Below, piece after piece: positions 8,088 to 15,689 of a DNA stretch of 51,149 bases. This DNA is from Rubrivivax sp. (GTDB taxonomy: Bacteria > Pseudomonadota > Gammaproteobacteria > Burkholderiales > Burkholderiaceae), in contig JAEUOZ010000072.1 of NCBI GenBank assembly GCA_016790225.1, forward strand, positions 1 to 51,149, read 5' to 3'. A model generated the notes under the pieces. It searched no databases, was not told the origin of the DNA, and saw only the letters and a list, made by a program, of their open reading frames with translations. Both the position numbers and the translations under genes were made by a program. The first letter of the stretch is position 1, and every line of letters starts with the position of its first letter.

Positions 8088-8924
8088 ATGCCGCCGCGTC
8101 GTGCCCCCTCCCTGACCCTTCTGATGAAGCTGATGTCCGTCGTTATCCTCACCGGTGCCGCCAGCGCGCATGCCGGCCCGCCCGGCCATCGTGCCGACCT
8201 GAAGGTGGAGCTGGGCGCCCCGGCCAGCGTGCAGATCAACCTGCCCACCACCTACAGCGTCACGGTCACCAACCTGGGCGGCCAGACCTCGGACACCATC
8301 ACCGCACGGGTGAGCTTCCCGCTGAGCAACACCAGCCCGCAGGCCTTCATCCTCGGCACGGTCAGCGGCCTGGATTCGCGCTGTAGTGTCGTGGCCAACG
8401 GCCTGACCTGCAGCCTGGCCGGTCTGCGCAAGGGCTGGTCCACCACGTTCAGCTACAACTATGCGGCCCCCGTGTCGACCAAGCCGCTGCAGATGTCGGT
8501 CTCGGTGAGCTCGGCCACGCCGGACCCCGTCAGCAGCAACAACACCGCCTCGGTGCTGCCGAACCTGGTCTATCCCGCACGCCCGGTCAGTGCCTCGGCA
8601 ATGACCACGCGCCTGTGCACCGGCACGACCCTGACCTCGTTCTTCGAGTGCGCGCGCTTCCCCAGTTCGATCAGCAGTTTTGGCGCGACGCTGAATGCCG
8701 ACCAGACGATCGCCCTGGCGGAGCCGGGCTACACGGGGCGCTGGTCACAGAATGCGGCGCGCACCAGCCTGCGCATGGAGTTCTACTTCGACGACGGCAG
8801 CGGCGCCGTGAAGGTGGCCGATTTCAACGGCATGGCGATCAACGGCGCCAACTGTTTCCACGGCCTGACGCAGCACCTGCAGAGCACGGGCTATGTCAGC
8901 CCCTATGAGGTGTGCCTGCCCTGA
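8088..8924 (+). CDS. Secreted DUF11/CARDB-like repeat protein
   Basis: This 278-residue exported protein has a signal peptide ending ASAHA (about residue 29). Residues 37-157 form an Ig-like DUF11 domain: ADLKVELGAPASVQINLPTT, the YSVTVTNLGGQTSD strand pair, the paired cysteines in SRCSVVANGLTCSLAGL, and the closing NNTASV. The C-terminal 110 residues carry four cysteines and read like a second beta-rich domain without a family I can name. DUF11 domains occur in surface and secreted proteins as structural modules; no enzymatic motif is visible. AAAGG lies ahead of the ATG. An internal start at the second methionine cluster would leave a weaker signal peptide. Confidence 0.75.
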   Translation: MPPRRAPSLTLLMKLMSVVILTGAASAHAGPPGHRADLKVELGAPASVQINLPTTYSVTVTNLGGQTSDTITARVSFPLSNTSPQAFILGTVSGLDSRCSVVANGLTCSLAGLRKGWSTTFSYNYAAPVSTKPLQMSVSVSSATPDPVSSNNTASVLPNLVYPARPVSASAMTTRLCTGTTLTSFFECARFPSSISSFGATLNADQTIALAEPGYTGRWSQNAARTSLRMEFYFDDGSGAVKVADFNGMAINGANCFHGLTQHLQSTGYVSPYEVCLP

Positions 8925-8984
8925 AGCCCGCCGCGCCAGCGCGTCGCGCGGCCTGACAAGCGAGCGGCGGCGCGCGACACTGTC

Positions 8985-11303
8985 GTGATGTCCGAGGTCC
9001 GCGCTCCCGCCGACGCCCTGCGCGAGGCGCTTCACCAGGCCTGGGCGGCGCAGGTGCGCGATCCCGCCCAGGCCCTGCTGCGCGGCCGCGCGCTGGTCGC
9101 TGAGTCGCCCGCGGGCTCGTTGGCAGCCGGCCACGGGCACTTCCACGAGGCCTGGGCGGAGCTGCGCTGGGGTTCGATGGCGCGTGCCTGCGAGGCGATG
9201 GCGCGGCTGGCCGACTGTGCCGCCGGCCATGCCGACGCGCCGGATCTGCTCGCCGCGTGGCGCGATGTGCAGGCGGCGCTGCTGCGCCGCGAGCACCGCC
9301 ATGCCGAGGCGCTGGCGCTGCTGGAAACCAATCTGGGGCTGCCCGAGTCTGCGCGCATGCCGCAGGCGCACTGGGTCAGCACCAACGGGGCCGCCATCAC
9401 CTGCGGTGCCCTGCACCGCATGGACGATGCGCTGCGCCACTTCCACCGTGCAATCGCCTGGGCCGAGGCGAGCCAGGACGAAGCCCTGCTGGCCACGGCG
9501 ACCGGCAACCTGGGCGGCGCGCACTACGACGTCTACAACCTCGAAGACGCGCTGCACTGGACCCGGCTGTCGCATGAGCAGGCCCTTCGCAGTGGTGCCG
9601 CGGCGGCTCGCGCCGTCGCAGCCATCAACCTGATCCTCATCCTCTGCGAGCGCCGTTGCCATCAGGACGCGGTGCCCTGGGTGCAGGCGGTGCAGGCCGA
9701 TCCGGCGGGCGTGCGTGCCGACAAGCGCGGCAAGTACGCGACGATCTTTGCCGAGGTGGCGCGCGGTTGTGGCGATCTGGCGCGCGCGCAGGCCTTGCTG
9801 GACGAAGCCGCGACGCTGCGGGCCGCAGGCGAAGCGCCGTCGCAGGAGTGGGTCTCGGTGCAGGCGGACGTGCTGCTGGCTCAGGGCGAAGCCTTGCGCG
9901 CACGCGAGCTGGTGGAAACGCAGCTCGCAACCCAACCCACGGCAAATGTGCACGACCTGCCGATGAATGCGCTGCGCCTGCGCGAGATCGCCGCGCAGGC
10001 GTGCGAGCGGCTGCAGGACTGGCAGGCCGCCCTGGCCCACCACCGCAGCGGCATGGCCCTGCACGAATCGCTGATCGGCCGCAGTGCACGGGCGGCACGT
10101 GTGGCGCTTGAGGTGCGCCATGAACTGGACAGCGCGCGGCGCCAGCGAGATGCGGCGCGTGCCGAGCAGCAGCGCCTGGCGCAGCTGAATGCGGCCCTGG
10201 CGGCCACGAACCGCGCACGCACGGATTTCCTGGCCGCCGCCAGCCACGACCTGCGTCAGCCTGTGCACGCCCTTGCTCTTCAGGTGGCGGCCCTGCGTGG
10301 CGAGCTGCAGACCGAGCGGCAGCACCGCATGGCCGATCGGGTGGAGCGTTGTGTGGCCGCGCTGTCGGGGCTGTTCGACGGGCTGCTGGACCTGTCCCGG
10401 CTGGATGCCGGCGTGGTGCAGCCGCAGTGGGAGACGCTGGCACTGCCGCCGCTGCTGGCCGGTCTGGCCGAGGAGATCGAGCCGCAGGCGGCCGCCAAGG
10501 GCCTGCGGCTGGCCTTGCGACTGCCGCTGTCCAGCGAGCTGCCCGCCACCTTTACCGATGCACTGCTGCTGCAGCGCCTGCTGCGCAACCTGCTGGTGAA
10601 CGCGCTGCGCTATACGGAGCGTGGCGCGGTGCTGCTGGCGCTACGCCGGCAGGACGGGGCCTGGTGCATCCAGGTGCGCGACAGCGGCATCGGGATCGCC
10701 GAAGACCTGCAGCCGCGGGTCTTTGACGAATTTGTGCAGGGGCACAACCCGGCACGCCAGCGCGACCAGGGTCTGGGCCTGGGCCTGGCCATCGTGGCGC
10801 GCCTGGCCCGCGTGCTGGACCATACGGTCAGCCTGCGCTCGGCGCCGGGGCGGGGTACGACTGTCAGCGTGCGCGTGCCGATGGCACGCGCACCGCGAGC
10901 CCTGCCAATCGGCAGCCGGGCCATCCCGAGCCCCCTGGCGCTGCGCGTGGCCGTCATCGACGACGACCGGGAGACACGTGCTGCGCTGCAGGACCTGCTG
11001 GCACTGTGGGGCTGCGAGGCACGGGCCGACGACCAGGCGCATCGGCTGCTGCAAGAGGCCGGCTGGCGTGCCGATGTGGCTATCGTCGACTACCGGCTGC
11101 CCGATGGCCGGGATGGCCTGGGTGAGGTGCACGCGCTGCGCGCGGCCTGGGGCCCCGATCTGCCCTGCCTGATCGTCACTGGCGAGACCGGCCCCGCACT
11201 GCTGCAGACGCTGCAGCAGGCCGGCCAGCCGTGGATGGCCAAGCCGCTGTCGGCGCCAGCGTTGCGCCAGTGGTTGCAGGCGCAGGCGGCCACGAAGGCC
11301 TGA
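8985..11303 (+). CDS. Soluble hybrid histidine kinase with TPR-like sensor and receiver
   Basis: This protein of about 772 residues has no membrane span and no signal peptide, so it works in the cytosol. Residues 1-380 form an alpha-helical, TPR-like region. A coiled coil (about 375-410) leads to the HisKA box FLAAASHDLRQPVHAL, with the phosphoryl histidine at about 421. The ATPase domain has LLRNLLVNALRY (N box), DSGIGI (G1) and GLGLGLAI (G2). A C-terminal receiver begins RVAVIDDD, with its phosphoacceptor aspartate in IVDYRLPDG (about 702). The SHDLRQP variant is typical of the NahK-like kinase group. The start is GTG at 8985, or ATG at 8988. It converges on a LuxR-type response regulator that is its likely partner. 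The signal is unknown. Confidence 0.9.
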   Translation: MMSEVRAPADALREALHQAWAAQVRDPAQALLRGRALVAESPAGSLAAGHGHFHEAWAELRWGSMARACEAMARLADCAAGHADAPDLLAAWRDVQAALLRREHRHAEALALLETNLGLPESARMPQAHWVSTNGAAITCGALHRMDDALRHFHRAIAWAEASQDEALLATATGNLGGAHYDVYNLEDALHWTRLSHEQALRSGAAAARAVAAINLILILCERRCHQDAVPWVQAVQADPAGVRADKRGKYATIFAEVARGCGDLARAQALLDEAATLRAAGEAPSQEWVSVQADVLLAQGEALRARELVETQLATQPTANVHDLPMNALRLREIAAQACERLQDWQAALAHHRSGMALHESLIGRSARAARVALEVRHELDSARRQRDAARAEQQRLAQLNAALAATNRARTDFLAAASHDLRQPVHALALQVAALRGELQTERQHRMADRVERCVAALSGLFDGLLDLSRLDAGVVQPQWETLALPPLLAGLAEEIEPQAAAKGLRLALRLPLSSELPATFTDALLLQRLLRNLLVNALRYTERGAVLLALRRQDGAWCIQVRDSGIGIAEDLQPRVFDEFVQGHNPARQRDQGLGLGLAIVARLARVLDHTVSLRSAPGRGTTVSVRVPMARAPRALPIGSRAIPSPLALRVAVIDDDRETRAALQDLLALWGCEARADDQAHRLLQEAGWRADVAIVDYRLPDGRDGLGEVHALRAAWGPDLPCLIVTGETGPALLQTLQQAGQPWMAKPLSAPALRQWLQAQAATKA

Positions 11304-11579
11304 TCCACACCTGCGTGCGACGCGCCGCCTGCAAGGCGCGCCGTCTCGCGGCCCGTCCCTACGGTCGGTCGGCGATCACGCCTGGATACGCGCGCCGAGA
11401 TTCGACACCAAGCAGGCGACGTCACCGGACAAGCGGCCGGTTGCCGCGCGGGTGCATCGGACCGACAAAGCCCGCATCCGTCACGGCCAGGTCTTGCCGA
11501 TGCAACGGCCCTGGCCTGAGCAACCAGTGGCGCCGCGGCGATCCCCTGGCCGGTGTGGCTGGTGCCACGGGCGCGAGCT
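11304..11579. other. Convergent gap with GC-rich hairpin
   Basis: This 276-base gap lies between the 3' ends of the hybrid kinase and the response regulator. A short hairpin (CGCGCC at 11321-11326, GGCGCG at 11335-11340) could slow transcription from the plus strand, but it lacks a T-run. No gene is supported here. Confidence 0.25.
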
Positions 11580-12200
11580 TCAGGCGCGCAGCGACAACAG
11601 CCCCAGCGCTGCCGCGCGCGCCACGGCCTCGGCGCGGGTGGAGACCGACAGGCGAGCGAAGATGAGTGCCAGGTGGTCCTTCACCGTGCGTTCGCTCAAG
11701 CCCAGGTCGCGCGCGATCTGCTTGTTGGACTGGCCCTCGCACACGCGCTGGAGCACCTGCAGCTGGCGTTCGGTGAGGGTGGTCTCGCGCGGCGCCTCTG
11801 CGGCCGGGAAGCAGCGTTCGCCCGCGAGGATGCGTCGCACGGCATTCAGCCACTCGCGTGGCTCCATGCTCTTGGACAGGAACCCATCCAGGCCTTCGAG
11901 CCGCGCGCGCTGCACCAGGCGGGCGTCTTCGGCGCCTGACAGCAGCACGGCCAGTGCCTGTGGCTGCATCAGGCGCAGATCCGCCAGCAGGCTCAAGCCG
12001 TCCTCCTGCGGCAGCCGGTAGTCGGCCAGCAGGGCATCGAAGCGCTTGCCGGCAGCACAGCGCTCGCGTGCACGCGGCGCATCCGCCACGCCCTCGGCCT
12101 GCCAGCCGGGCTGTGACTCCAGCAGCGCCACCAGGGCCTCGCGCACCAAGGGGTGGTCGTCGATGACGAGCAGCTGTCGATGCGTTGGTGGCCCGGTCAT
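11580..12200 (-). CDS. LuxR/NarL family response regulator
   Basis: This 206-residue two-domain regulator has a receiver at residues 8-125. The acidic pair is VIDDHPLVRE, the phosphoacceptor aspartate is in LLADYRLPQ (about residue 60) and the conserved lysine is in FLSKSMEP. The DNA-binding domain (about 140-200) is TLTERQLQVLQRVCEGQSNKQIARDLGLSE, followed by TVKDHLALIFARL. Its convergent neighbour is a hybrid kinase ending in its own receiver. Phosphotransfer from that kinase, perhaps competing with its own receiver, is the simplest model. Confidence 0.92.
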   Translation of the reverse strand: MTGPPTHRQLLVIDDHPLVREALVALLESQPGWQAEGVADAPRARERCAAGKRFDALLADYRLPQEDGLSLLADLRLMQPQALAVLLSGAEDARLVQRARLEGLDGFLSKSMEPREWLNAVRRILAGERCFPAAEAPRETTLTERQLQVLQRVCEGQSNKQIARDLGLSERTVKDHLALIFARLSVSTRAEAVARAAALGLLSLRA

Positions 12201-12351
12201 GTGCCGATGCTACGGGCGCGCGCGCCGAATCCGACCGTCCGGATGGCCGGTTGTCTCGACGGTAGGGGGTGGCCGTGGTCTACCCTGACAGGGCGACCTG
12301 CGCGCAGCTTGCATCGCACAAGCCTGCACCTGGTCACGCTGCTGGACCAGT

Positions 12352-13410
12352 CTAGAGACCCAGCTCGCGAACCTTCACCACCGCCATGGCGCGGCCTTCC
12401 ACGCCGAGCTTGGCGTACAGCGCTGAAAGGCGGTTGCGCACCGTTTTCTCGGCCAGGCCCAGCTGCGCGGTGATCTGCAGGTTGTCCAGCCCCTGGCCGA
12501 CCAATGAGGCCAAGGCCCGTTCAGCGGGTGTCAGCGCGGGCAGCGCCGCAGCCTCGGTGACGAATGCCGTGATCAGTTCGCACAGGCGTTCGAGCGCAGG
12601 CTCAGGCACCAACGGGATGTAGTTGCGCGATGGCAGCGCCTCGAAGCGGGCATTCGGAATGGTGGCCGCCACCTGGTGCCCCCGGGCCAAGGGTATGACC
12701 ATGTCGCCTTCGCTGTGCAGCACCAGAGTGGGCACCTTCACGGCTCGAGCCCATTCGCGGACGTCCGTCGCGTTGATGGCGCGGGAGATGGCCGCGGCGC
12801 GCGCGCCGTCGCAGGCCAGGCGCTGGTGCTCATTGAAGGCCGCCGCTTGTTCTGCACTGGCGCCCGGCATGAAGCGGCTGGTCACCATCTGCCGCACGCC
12901 AGAGTTGTCGAGGCCCCACTTCTGCTCCATCAGCCGCTGCACGGCTTCCTGAAAAGCCAATACGCCAGGCGCGGTCTTGCGGTGATTCAAGCCGTGGGTG
13001 GCGCATCCCAGCAGCACCAGGTGGGACACGCGGTCGGGGCGCTGCGCCGCGTAAGCGACGGCCGCGTTCCCACCACCGCCGATGCCGATCAGCGCAAACC
13101 GTGGTGCGCCACGGGCCGCCACCACCGCGCCCAGTTCTTCCAGCGAGGCCTCCAATGAAGGCGGCACTTCGTCGGTACCGGACAGCCCGCACCCGCGCTC
13201 GTCGTAACGCACGATCTCCAGGTGCGGGCCCAGGCGCTGGAGCAGCGGCTGCCACGTCGGCGAGGCCAAGTCGTGTTCGAGGTGGGTGAGCCAATCCGCG
13301 GTGCGGATCAGCACCGGCGCGCCCATGTTGCCGCTGCGGGCCCAGGCGATGCGCGTGCCCGACGCCACCTGCGTAAAGCGCACTTCGTGGTGCAGCGGGC
13401 TGTTCCTCAT
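12352..13410 (-). CDS. LuxR-type regulator fused to a degenerate alpha/beta hydrolase
   Basis: This 352-residue protein has an alpha/beta hydrolase fold in residues 1-275 and a LuxR helix-turn-helix at the C terminus (LTPERALASLVGQGL-like start, then ITAQLGLAEKTVRNRLSALYAKL). The start MRNSPLHHEV at 13410 matches where homologues begin. The hydrolase part retains YDERGCGLSG, RPDRVSHLVLLG and the aspartate in HSEGDMVIP. The nucleophile elbow, normally G-x-S-x-G, reads GIGGGGNAAVAY, so the serine is lost. The usual histidine position reads RNYIPLVPE. The domain is therefore probably a ligand sensor, not an enzyme. The next gene on the same strand is the response regulator 151 bases downstream. 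Its target genes are unknown. Confidence 0.85.
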   Translation of the reverse strand: MRNSPLHHEVRFTQVASGTRIAWARSGNMGAPVLIRTADWLTHLEHDLASPTWQPLLQRLGPHLEIVRYDERGCGLSGTDEVPPSLEASLEELGAVVAARGAPRFALIGIGGGGNAAVAYAAQRPDRVSHLVLLGCATHGLNHRKTAPGVLAFQEAVQRLMEQKWGLDNSGVRQMVTSRFMPGASAEQAAAFNEHQRLACDGARAAAISRAINATDVREWARAVKVPTLVLHSEGDMVIPLARGHQVAATIPNARFEALPSRNYIPLVPEPALERLCELITAFVTEAAALPALTPAERALASLVGQGLDNLQITAQLGLAEKTVRNRLSALYAKLGVEGRAMAVVKVRELGL

Positions 13411-13765
13411 GTCGGAATGGTAAGTCCGGCGATGAGGGCGCTGGCGATGGCAAGCCTGTGCAACGATGAGCGGGGGTCTTTGGGCGTGATGAGCGGGCAA
13501 GGGCGAAAGAGCCTCAGGCTCCCGTCATCGCGAGGCAGCTGGCGTACGGCCGACCTCACTGGCTGGTGTGCGACCGTTGGCGCCAGCGCACACGCAACCG
13601 AAGCCCACAGCGAGGTTTCTCCGCCAACGTGGCTGGCCAGTCCCGCGCCGATCCATGGCAGCAGCACCTTGGCCGCCAGGGGTGGCGGCGCAGGCTGGCC
13701 TGGCGCTGCATCCTGACCTGAGCCAGCGTGTGCTGATGCCTGTGCCGCGGAGTTTCAGCCGAAAG
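13411..13765. other. Intergenic region without a supported gene
   Basis: About 355 bases lie between the hydrolase-LuxR start and the promoter of the PspA operon. The minus strand is open for roughly 115 codons here and includes a hydrophobic run beginning LLPWIGAGLASH, but there is no ribosome site and no recognisable family. It could be a gene remnant. Confidence 0.3.
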
Positions 13766-13793
13766 TTGACATTCGAACGCAAACGAATACAAT
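13766..13793 (+). promoter_or_regulatory. Sigma70-type promoter of the PspA-flotillin operon
   Basis: TTGACA at 13766-13771 and TACAAT at 13788-13793 are separated by 16 bases, close to the sigma70 consensus in an otherwise GC-rich context. An ATTCG-N8-CGAAT dyad (13771-13788) overlaps the spacer and suggests a repressor or activator site within the promoter. The first gene starts 31 bases downstream of the -10 box. Confidence 0.75.
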
Positions 13794-13823
13794 CGAATTC
13801 AGATCGATGCCAGGAGCGACTGC

Positions 13824-14327
13824 GTGGTCCAGACTACCCCGACGATGGAGCCCTTGTCGGCTCGAATACCCAGCGAGCTGTATCTCTGGCTGGCCCGCTT
13901 GCCGGTGGAAGGCGCCACCACCAACAGCGACAAGCTGCGGGTGCTGCTCGGCCAGCTCAAGCGGCAGCACGACGGCGCCTTCGACTTTGCGACCGCCCAC
14001 GCCTGGGCGCGCGGCCTGGGTGGCCGTCTGCGCGAAGCCCTGGTGCGGCTGGAAGGCGAGAGCGGCCAGCACTCCGAGGTGCTGACGCTGATGCAGGATC
14101 ACGTCACGGCCATGCTGGCCCTGCAGATCAGCCACGCCCCCGCCGACGCGGCCGATGCCGCAAAGCTGGAAGACGCCCTGGTGCGACGCGCTTTTGCGAT
14201 GAGCGAAGCCCTGCTTCGCCAGGCCACCACCACCGCCGCTCCGGCCTTCGATCCGGGCGTTGTTCGCCGCCATGCGGCCGCTACCATCGAATTGGCGGCC
14301 ACCCTCCAGAGCCTGAAAGGAAGCTGA
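13824..14327 (+). CDS. Ribbon-helix-helix-like first gene of PspA operon
   Basis: This is a 167-residue protein of no family I can name. The GTG start is supported by AGGAG seven bases upstream; an internal ATG at 13845 is the alternative. Residues 8-45 (LSARIPSELYLWLARLP, then TTNSDKLRVLLGQLKRQ) have the strand-helix-helix pattern of ribbon-helix-helix DNA-binding proteins. The rest is predicted helical, without membrane spans. The gene ends one base before the PspA-family gene. A plausible role is autoregulator of the operon acting on the dyad in its promoter, or a helical partner of PspA. Both are inference. Confidence 0.7.
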   Translation: MVQTTPTMEPLSARIPSELYLWLARLPVEGATTNSDKLRVLLGQLKRQHDGAFDFATAHAWARGLGGRLREALVRLEGESGQHSEVLTLMQDHVTAMLALQISHAPADAADAAKLEDALVRRAFAMSEALLRQATTTAAPAFDPGVVRRHAAATIELAATLQSLKGS

Positions 14328-14328
14328 A

Positions 14329-15003
14329 ATGGCAGAGACCCTCAAGACCCGAGTTGGACGCGTCATTGCCGGCGGCGTGCATGCGCTGATCGACCGCATC
14401 GAAGACCAGGCCCCCGAAGCGATGATGGAGCAATCACTGCGCGAGGCCGAAGCCGTGATCGCCGACGTGCGCCACGAACTCGGCCTGGTCAGCGCCAACC
14501 GCCACCTCACGCAGCAGCAGCACGCCCGCCTGAACACCCAGCACGAAGCGCTGCTGGGCCAGATTGAGCAGGCGCTGGGCCAGGGCCGAGAAGACCTGGC
14601 GCGCGCCGCGGTGGCGCGGCAGCTCGACATCGAGGCGCAGATCCCGGTGCTCGAGACGACCCTGGCCGAACACGCACGCCAGGAGTCAGAGCTGCAGGGC
14701 TATGTGGCCGCGCTGCTGGCCAAGAAGCGCGAGATGCAGGAAGCCCTGGAAGCCTTCCGCAAGAGCCGCCTGGCAGCGGCCTCCGCCGCCTCGGGCGCCG
14801 GGGCCGGTGACAGCCAGGCCCAGCAACGCATGGACGCCGTCACCGGCGCCTTCGACCGCATCTATCAGCGCCAGACCGGCCTGACCGGTACCGACCGCCA
14901 GGCGTCGCTGGAGCAGACGGCGCGCCTGAAGGAACTCGACGACCTGGTGCGTGAGAACAAGATCGCCGAACGCATGGCGCAGATCAAGGCAGGCAAGGCG
15001 TGA
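14329..15003 (+). CDS. PspA/IM30 family membrane-stress protein
   Basis: This 224-residue protein is almost entirely helical and charged, as PspA/IM30/Vipp1 proteins are. It opens with METLKTRVGRVIAG-like amphipathic helix 0, then LIDRIEDQAPEAMMEQSLREAEAVIADVR. A coiled-coil hairpin runs through residues 60-150, followed by an Ala/Gly linker and a last helix (LEQTARLKELDDLVRENKI). Such proteins form ESCRT-III-like rods that protect the inner membrane. It overlaps the next gene by GTGA and so is translationally coupled to YqiJ. The association of PspA homologues with YqiJ and flotillin is known from comparative genomics; this branch is distinct from the E. coli pspABC system. Confidence 0.88.
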   Translation: MAETLKTRVGRVIAGGVHALIDRIEDQAPEAMMEQSLREAEAVIADVRHELGLVSANRHLTQQQHARLNTQHEALLGQIEQALGQGREDLARAAVARQLDIEAQIPVLETTLAEHARQESELQGYVAALLAKKREMQEALEAFRKSRLAAASAASGAGAGDSQAQQRMDAVTGAFDRIYQRQTGLTGTDRQASLEQTARLKELDDLVRENKIAERMAQIKAGKA

Positions 15004-15626
15004 ACCTCTTCACCGCGCCCGAGACCCTGCCCTTCGGCGTGGCTCTGGCCCTGATCGTGGGCATCGCCCTGCTGGAAGGCTTTGGCATGCTGGTGTCGAT
15101 GAGCCCCAGCAATCTCATCGACGACTGGCTGCCCGATATCGACGGTGACAGCGGCCTGGACCGCGTGCTGGGCTGGCTGCATCTGGGCAAGGTGCCGGCC
15201 CTGGTGTTGCTGCTGCTGTTTCTGCTGGGCTATTCGCTGTTCGGCTATGGCCTGCAGAAAGTGGTGAGCGGCCTGTTCGGCTTCTACCTGCCGGGCTGGG
15301 TGGCGGGCCTGCTGGCCGTGCCTTCGGGCATGGCCACGGTGCGCGGGCTGGGCGCCCTGGTGGCGCACATCATTCCGCGCGACGAGACCAGTGCGGTCAG
15401 CGAGATGAGCCTGGTGGGCAGAGCCGGCGTGGTGTCGGCCGGCGCCGCACGGCGCGGCCTGGCGGCGCAGGCCCGCGTGCGCGACAGCCACGGCCGGACG
15501 CACTACCTCATGGTGGAGCCCGACATCGACGACGAGATCTTCGAAGAAGGCGCGCAGATCCTCATCGTCCGCAAGGCCGGCGCCTTCTACCGCTGCATCG
15601 CCAATCCACACCCCGGCCTGCTGTAG
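15000..15626 (+). CDS. yqiJ: YqiJ family inner membrane protein with OB-fold
   Basis: This 208-residue protein is nearly the length of E. coli YqiJ. It starts at GTG 15000, overlapping the PspA stop. Three hydrophobic stretches are visible: residues about 12-35 (FGVALALIVGIALLEGFGM), 62-85 (VPALVLLLLFLLGYSLFG) and 95-115. The C-terminal 75 residues form the NfeD-like OB domain (MSLVGRAGVVSAG, then RVRDSHGRTHYLMVEP and the closing GAQILIVRKAGAFYRC). YqiJ/NfeD proteins are obligate partners of flotillins in membrane microdomains. A GGCCGGGCCCGGCC palindrome follows in the 63-base gap before the flotillin gene. Confidence 0.87.
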   Translation: MNLFTAPETLPFGVALALIVGIALLEGFGMLVSMSPSNLIDDWLPDIDGDSGLDRVLGWLHLGKVPALVLLLLFLLGYSLFGYGLQKVVSGLFGFYLPGWVAGLLAVPSGMATVRGLGALVAHIIPRDETSAVSEMSLVGRAGVVSAGAARRGLAAQARVRDSHGRTHYLMVEPDIDDEIFEEGAQILIVRKAGAFYRCIANPHPGLL

Positions 15627-15689
15627 GCCGGGCCCGGCCAGATCCTGGCCTCGAACTGACCATCCAAACCCAGAGGGAGCACCCGGTTC

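Noticed and set aside
12241..12300. Imperfect GGTAG/CTACC dyad upstream of the first LuxR-type response regulator
   Set aside because: It resembles the TACCG dyad of the other two-component system but lacks its ACACGGTA core. The match is too weak to call the same site.
13407..13757. Minus-strand open stretch with a hydrophobic run upstream of the hydrolase-LuxR gene
   Set aside because: No start codon with a ribosome site, low-complexity ends, and no recognisable family.
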